Source: Verrucomicrobiota bacterium (GTDB lineage: Bacteria > Verrucomicrobiota > Verrucomicrobiia > Verrucomicrobiales > Akkermansiaceae). Taken from it: a stretch of 9,056 nt of DNA. Every line of letters begins with the position of its first letter. Within the stretch, counting starts at the first letter, position 1. Location: NCBI GenBank assembly GCA_026397695.1, contig JAPLUJ010000704.1, positions 1 to 9,056 of the forward strand. Reading direction: 5' to 3'. The position numbers and the translations under genes were made by a program. This document shows, one piece after another, positions 5,898 to 9,056 of this stretch. The notes under the pieces are model-generated. The model did no database searches. It was not told the DNA's origin and was given only the letters and a program-made list of their open reading frames with translations.

Positions 5898-7490
5898 TCA
5901 GGCGGGTTTCTTGGCGCTCAAGTTGAAAAAACCAACGCCGACCTTCTTGAGGGCGTAATTGCACTCGCGCAGGTAATCGCCGTAGGCCATCATCCAATGG
6001 AAGCCTTTCATTTGTTCCATCAACAGCTCGGAGTCCCCGTGGATGCGCACGTCGATTTGCGACCGGCAAATCTCCAGGAACGGATTGGCCTCGATGGTGC
6101 CGGCGAAGCCGAGCCATTTCTTGCTGGCGAAATCGGGGACCAAGTTGGTGCATACTTGGCCGATCTTCATCTCCACCTTGGGTGCCGCACCGTAGTCGGA
6201 CTCGAAGTGCGTTAGAATCTTGGCGGGTTCGCAAGTCCGGCCATCCATTTTGCGTGGGGCCGTGCAGTGGGCCAGCGTCACCACATTGTCGTGGGGATAG
6301 GTTGGATCGTTGAGGAACACCGGCAGTCCGGAAATGGCGTGCAGCAGCACCCCGGAGGGAATGACGACAAAGTCCGACTCGCAGTAAACCTGGTAACCCG
6401 CGTCATTGAGGAGGCTCAGGGGCAGGCACGCCGTGGTTTCGGACATCGGCATGATCGTGCCCATGCAGGAGTTGATGGTCATGGCATCGGTCTGCAGCTC
6501 GTCCATCACGTCCTTGAACACCTCCGTTAGAACGAAGGCGTTGTGGACGAACTGGCGGGTAGTGTGCAGGGAAATGCCGGCCTCCTTCAGGAAGGCGGCC
6601 GCCTGGTCATTGCAGGCATTGACGAGCGCCGCGTTGGCGCGCGCCGCCTTGATGCGAGTCGCGAGTTCCTGATAGGGATAATCCACCAACTCCATCTTCC
6701 AGAGCTGCTTCGCGATGGCGGGGGCCTGTTGTCCGCCCTCGCCCCACCCGCCGGCGCCACCGATGCAGACCATGCGCTTGCCCAGAGTGTTCTTCAAGCC
6801 GCCCAGCGCCCGCAGCCGCCAGAGGATTTCCGCATGCTCATCGACCACCACATCCTGCGGCGTCCAGCCGGGCTGGCCATAGTCATCGACGGTTTTGCGC
6901 AGGAAGCGCGGGGAGACAATCTCATACCACAGATAGGCCGGCCCCGGACTGTGCCGGAGGAACATCAGGTTCGATTTGCCCGGAACGGTGAGGGTTTCCA
7001 ACAGCTTGCCGGAGCCGCCGGCACCGTAGATCAACATCACGTCGAAGTCGCCCTTGGCGGCCGCAGTCGCTTCTTGACCGGTTTTGATCAAGGCCACCGG
7101 CAGGAATTCCAGCGGAAAACCGGCCTGCTGCTTGAGTTTCTCCAATTCCGCGGCAATCCAGTCTCGTTCCTTGAGCGCATCCTCCTCCGTTTGAATGCCG
7201 CCCCAACTGCGCCAACTGGTGGCTTCGCGGCGGTGGGGAATCTCGTAGGTCAGCACGGGCTGGACTTTGAGGGTTTGGCGCACGATGGGACGACGCTGCG
7301 GCGCATACTCGGCGGCCGCGGCGGTTTTCGCCGAAGCCAGCATGAAACCGCCGACCGTCAAAGCGCTGAAACCGGTGAGGAAATCCCGGCGCTTGACCGA
7401 AAACGGATCGATGGCGGGCGGTTCCTTGGCCAGCGGGGTGCGGTGATGGGGACAATGGCAGCAACTGCCTGGATGTGGGTGGCTATTCAT
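5898..7490 (-). CDS. Tat-exported protein of the L-fucose/L-arabinose isomerase-like superfamily
   Basis: A 530-residue protein. A twin-arginine export motif SVKRRDFLTG (31-40) precedes a hydrophobic stretch (about 41-56) and a cleavage-like AKTAAAAEY (54-62). The mature part has the two-lobed FucI/AraA-like pattern. The first lobe includes DVMLIYGAGGSGK (150-162); VVVDEHAEILWRLRALGG (214-231) leads to the linker. The second lobe has TINSCMGTIMPMSETTACLP (338-357), YCESDF (369-374), DPTYPHDNVVTLAHC (395-409) and FHWMMAYGDY (497-506). E351, E371/D373 and H408 or H498 are plausible metal ligands by analogy with the fucose isomerase Glu-Asp-His site, but I cannot align them. The ATG at 7490 is supported by AGGA 7 nt upstream and by the absence of other starts before the Tat motif. 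The 30-residue n-region is long and holds CCHCPHH (10-16). A glycosidase gene lies upstream on the same strand, so a sugar-related role outside the cytoplasm is likely; true isomerase activity is unproven. Confidence 0.75.
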   Translation of the reverse strand: MNSHPHPGSCCHCPHHRTPLAKEPPAIDPFSVKRRDFLTGFSALTVGGFMLASAKTAAAAEYAPQRRPIVRQTLKVQPVLTYEIPHRREATSWRSWGGIQTEEDALKERDWIAAELEKLKQQAGFPLEFLPVALIKTGQEATAAAKGDFDVMLIYGAGGSGKLLETLTVPGKSNLMFLRHSPGPAYLWYEIVSPRFLRKTVDDYGQPGWTPQDVVVDEHAEILWRLRALGGLKNTLGKRMVCIGGAGGWGEGGQQAPAIAKQLWKMELVDYPYQELATRIKAARANAALVNACNDQAAAFLKEAGISLHTTRQFVHNAFVLTEVFKDVMDELQTDAMTINSCMGTIMPMSETTACLPLSLLNDAGYQVYCESDFVVIPSGVLLHAISGLPVFLNDPTYPHDNVVTLAHCTAPRKMDGRTCEPAKILTHFESDYGAAPKVEMKIGQVCTNLVPDFASKKWLGFAGTIEANPFLEICRSQIDVRIHGDSELLMEQMKGFHWMMAYGDYLRECNYALKKVGVGFFNLSAKKPA

Positions 7491-7497
7491 AATTGAT

Positions 7498-7501
7498 TCC
7501 T
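7498..7501 (-). promoter_or_regulatory. Shine-Dalgarno for the isomerase-like gene
   Basis: AGGA on the - strand, within AAAGGAATCAATT, lies 7 nt before ATG 7490. It is the clearest ribosome-binding site in the window and decides that start. Repeat copy B begins at 7504, only 2 nt from it, so the element directly abuts the translation signal. Confidence 0.75.
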
Positions 7502-7503
7502 TT

Positions 7504-7591
7504 ACTGCTTCCGGGATTGGGCCGCCCGGCCGAAGGCCGGACGACGCCCCCCCACTGATCCGGACGAGCGCAATGAACGCATCCGGTTCCT
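7504..7591 (-). repeat. 88-bp structured dispersed repeat, copy B
   Basis: It is about 95% identical to 5574-5661, in the same orientation. The CCGGCC/GGCCGG stem is kept (7526-7540), but one loop base is missing, giving a UUC triloop in the - strand RNA instead of the UUCG tetraloop of copy A. It sits between a short remnant gene and the isomerase-like gene, and ends 13 nt upstream of the latter's ATG. The stem is identical in both copies and only the loop length varies. This suggests the stem is maintained, though two copies are a small sample. Confidence 0.85.
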
Positions 7592-7604
7592 TGTGGTTGG
7601 GGTT

Positions 7605-7781
7605 TCATCGCATTCTGGAGTGAACCATGCGAGCAGAAAATAAGGAAAACACCCGCAGCAAGAGTCGGTGGCAGAACCGGAGGGCATGGGGGTTGATTTC
7701 GTTGAACACGACCGGACTGTCCGCGCGACCAGAAACCGGAAGCGCGAGGACCGCGAGGAGGGCGAGGATACGACGTCTCAT
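7605..7781 (-). pseudogene. N-terminal remnant of a secreted protein, possibly lamin-tail-domain type
   Basis: The 58-residue frame begins with a textbook signal peptide: three Arg, then ILALLAVLALPVSGRA, with cleavage likely before D21. It continues DSPVVFNEINPH (21-32). An SPVVFNEI start just after the signal peptide is typical of secreted lamin-tail-domain/CotH-type proteins in Verrucomicrobiota and Planctomycetota, which run for hundreds of residues. Here similarity ends after about 12 mature residues, followed by unrelated Arg/Leu/Phe-rich codons and a stop 14 nt short of repeat copy B. The ATG overlaps the glycosidase stop in ATGA, showing that an intact gene was once coupled to it in an operon. 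I infer loss of nearly the whole gene. A functional small exported peptide cannot be excluded. Confidence 0.5.
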
Positions 7782-9056
7782 GGGGTGAGCGCCGGGGGAG
7801 TCGCCGCCCACTCGGGCCTGGCGTGCCAGGCTTTCAGATTCCCGATCACTCGGCTGTCGGAGCCGCGGATCAGGCCGATTCGTCCGGTGGCGTCGGCGGG
7901 CAGGCTGAAACACTCGATCAGGATGTCGTCAAGATAGAATTCCAACAGGGTTTCTTTCAGCAGCAGTCGAAAGGTGGCCGGGCGGCCGAACGTCATCTCG
8001 CGATCGACCCGTTTTTCGGCCTTAAACTCCGCGCCATTGGCGCGGATCGAGCCCAGTTCGGCCGCGCCACGAGCGTCGAGCAAGACGGCCGATCCGCGAT
8101 TGTCGCCGCATTCGATATACAGCCCGCGCCGAGGCGAGTCGGCCTTGTCCGGCAGTTTCAGCGTGCCCTCCAGGAGGATCCCGCCTTGGGTGTCGAAGGT
8201 ATTGCCGAGCATGGCGATCGTCGCTTGTTCGCCTGGCGCAGCGTTGGGGGATGTGACTTCGATTGGCTCGTGCTTCAGCTTCTCATTCCCCTTCCACCAC
8301 CCCAACCTCAAGACGCCTTCGTCGTCGACCACGGCCGACTTCAGCGGGCTGAAGTAAACCTGCCGGCCTCCGAATCCTGGGGCGGGCTGGGAGGAAATTG
8401 CGTGATGGTGGACCAAGAGGCTGTGGGGTGTGCGCAGGAATCGCGTGAAATAGGTGTGCCCGGAGAGCAGGCGGAAGTTCTTCCTGGCTGGGAGGAAGGG
8501 GCCTTGCGGTTGGTCGGCGATCAGGGTTCGCATGACGAAGTTGTGGCCCTGCATCATGTAAAATTTCTCGCCGATCTTCTCGACGCCCCCGATCTCGCCC
8601 CGCACGACGCCGGGGGTTTTGGGCGGCGGCAGGGCTTCCCATCGCACACCGTCCAGCGATTGGCCGAAGCCGACCGTCCCGCCTGTCTCCGCTTTGGGGG
8701 TGGCGGTCCAATAGCCAAACAGTCCGCCGCCGGGCCGCGGGATGGCGGAGATGCAGTCCCAGGCGCCGCCCGGTTCGTACCACCGGGAGTCCGGCACGAA
8801 ACCATACTGTGCCCGCTCGAGCCATCTCCAGTGGATCAGGTCGGTCGACTCACCGAACAGGATTGTCTTTGGGGGGAATCCGTTTTTCAGCCGCGAGGAC
8901 AGGTCGAGACTTCCCTCGGCCGTATCGTAGCCGGGGAAAGTCAGGACGAAGTGGGTGAAGAACTTCCCGTCCTTCTCAAAGTTGGGCGACTTCCAGGTCG
9001 AGCCGCTCCCCACGGATATGGCCTGGGGATCCATCGAGAACACCGGGACGATTTCA
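7778..9056 (-). CDS. Five-bladed beta-propeller glycosidase-like protein (GH32/GH43 type), 5' partial
   Basis: The frame is open to the window edge (GTG at 9043 and ATG at 9034 are probably internal), so the signal peptide and first blade are missing. Residues are counted from 9043. Blade-like repeats carry the aromatic signatures of this clan: STWKSPNFEKDGKFF (15-29), STDLIHWRWLE (66-76), AWDCISAIPRPGGGLFGYWT (94-113), QSLDGVRWEALPP (128-140), GEIGGVEKIGEKFYMMQGHN (149-168) and SGHTYFTRFL (194-203). Acidic residues D96 and E150 sit where catalytic or stabilising acids often fall in such propellers, but this needs a structural match. Residues about 265-405 form a beta-sandwich-like tail with LLEFYLDDILIECFSLP (365-381) and GRIGLI (387-392), resembling the GH32 C-terminal domain. 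It probably cleaves or binds a glycan outside the cytoplasm. Its stop overlaps the next ATG. Family call good, substrate unknown. Confidence 0.72.
   Translation of the reverse strand, partial: EIVPVFSMDPQAISVGSGSTWKSPNFEKDGKFFTHFVLTFPGYDTAEGSLDLSSRLKNGFPPKTILFGESTDLIHWRWLERAQYGFVPDSRWYEPGGAWDCISAIPRPGGGLFGYWTATPKAETGGTVGFGQSLDGVRWEALPPPKTPGVVRGEIGGVEKIGEKFYMMQGHNFVMRTLIADQPQGPFLPARKNFRLLSGHTYFTRFLRTPHSLLVHHHAISSQPAPGFGGRQVYFSPLKSAVVDDEGVLRLGWWKGNEKLKHEPIEVTSPNAAPGEQATIAMLGNTFDTQGGILLEGTLKLPDKADSPRRGLYIECGDNRGSAVLLDARGAAELGSIRANGAEFKAEKRVDREMTFGRPATFRLLLKETLLEFYLDDILIECFSLPADATGRIGLIRGSDSRVIGNLKAWHARPEWAATPPALTP

Noticed and set aside
6543..7496. A 317-codon open frame on the + strand
   Set aside because: It lies wholly antisense to the isomerase-like gene, whose Tat signal, Shine-Dalgarno and family motifs are clear. 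High GC makes long antisense frames common.
5231..7654. Short similarity between 5231-5248 and 7636-7653 (GAAATAAGG-like, 16 of 18 bases)
   Set aside because: Too short and AT-biased to separate from chance. It is not part of the 88-bp repeat and its spacing to each repeat copy differs.
7502..7687. A 61-codon - strand frame with Cys-rich start, running through repeat copy B
   Set aside because: It ends in translated repeat sequence, has no family likeness, and overlaps the signal-peptide remnant in another frame.

Overview
The window looks like a chromosomal segment from a GC-rich member of the PVC group, most likely Verrucomicrobiota, with Planctomycetota as the alternative. This is an inference from protein style, not from a marker gene. 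The clues are a large membrane gene pair carrying DUF4350/glutamine-amidotransferase-like modules, a Tat-exported sugar-isomerase-like protein, a secreted beta-propeller glycosidase, a fragment resembling secreted lamin-tail-domain proteins, and weak or absent Shine-Dalgarno sequences at several starts. No rRNA, tRNA, CRISPR array, transposase or integrase was seen.

Layout. The left half (1-5192) reads on the + strand. It begins inside a membrane protein (1-1245), overlapped by ATGA with a larger partner (1242-3674). The two appear to share one repeated plan: an amidotransferase-like module, two membrane helices, then another such module. Next comes a membrane-anchored, proline-rich protein carrying three copies of a CxxCKxYHKR module (3713-4762). 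Its 3' end runs in another frame into a confidently recognised tRNA wobble-uridine methyltransferase of the MnmM/YtqB family (4629-5192).

The right half (5306-9056) reads on the - strand. In transcription order it holds a 5'-partial five-bladed-propeller glycosidase (9056-7778), a short exported-protein remnant whose ATG overlaps the glycosidase stop (7781-7605), a Tat-exported FucI/AraA-like protein (7490-5898), and a second exported-protein remnant (5557-5306). The glycosidase and the isomerase-like protein suggest a carbohydrate-processing locus outside the cytoplasm.

The main unexplained structure is an 88-bp repeat present twice in the same orientation (5574-5661 and 7504-7591). It carries a 6-bp GC stem which, in the - strand RNA of one copy, closes on a UUCG tetraloop. 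Each copy ends 13-16 nt upstream of a - strand start codon, and each lies beside an apparently truncated gene. A heptamer tandem array (5271-5310) and a hairpin (5323-5344) mark the broken 3' end of one of these remnants. This points to a region of small-repeat insertion and gene decay between two healthy gene blocks.
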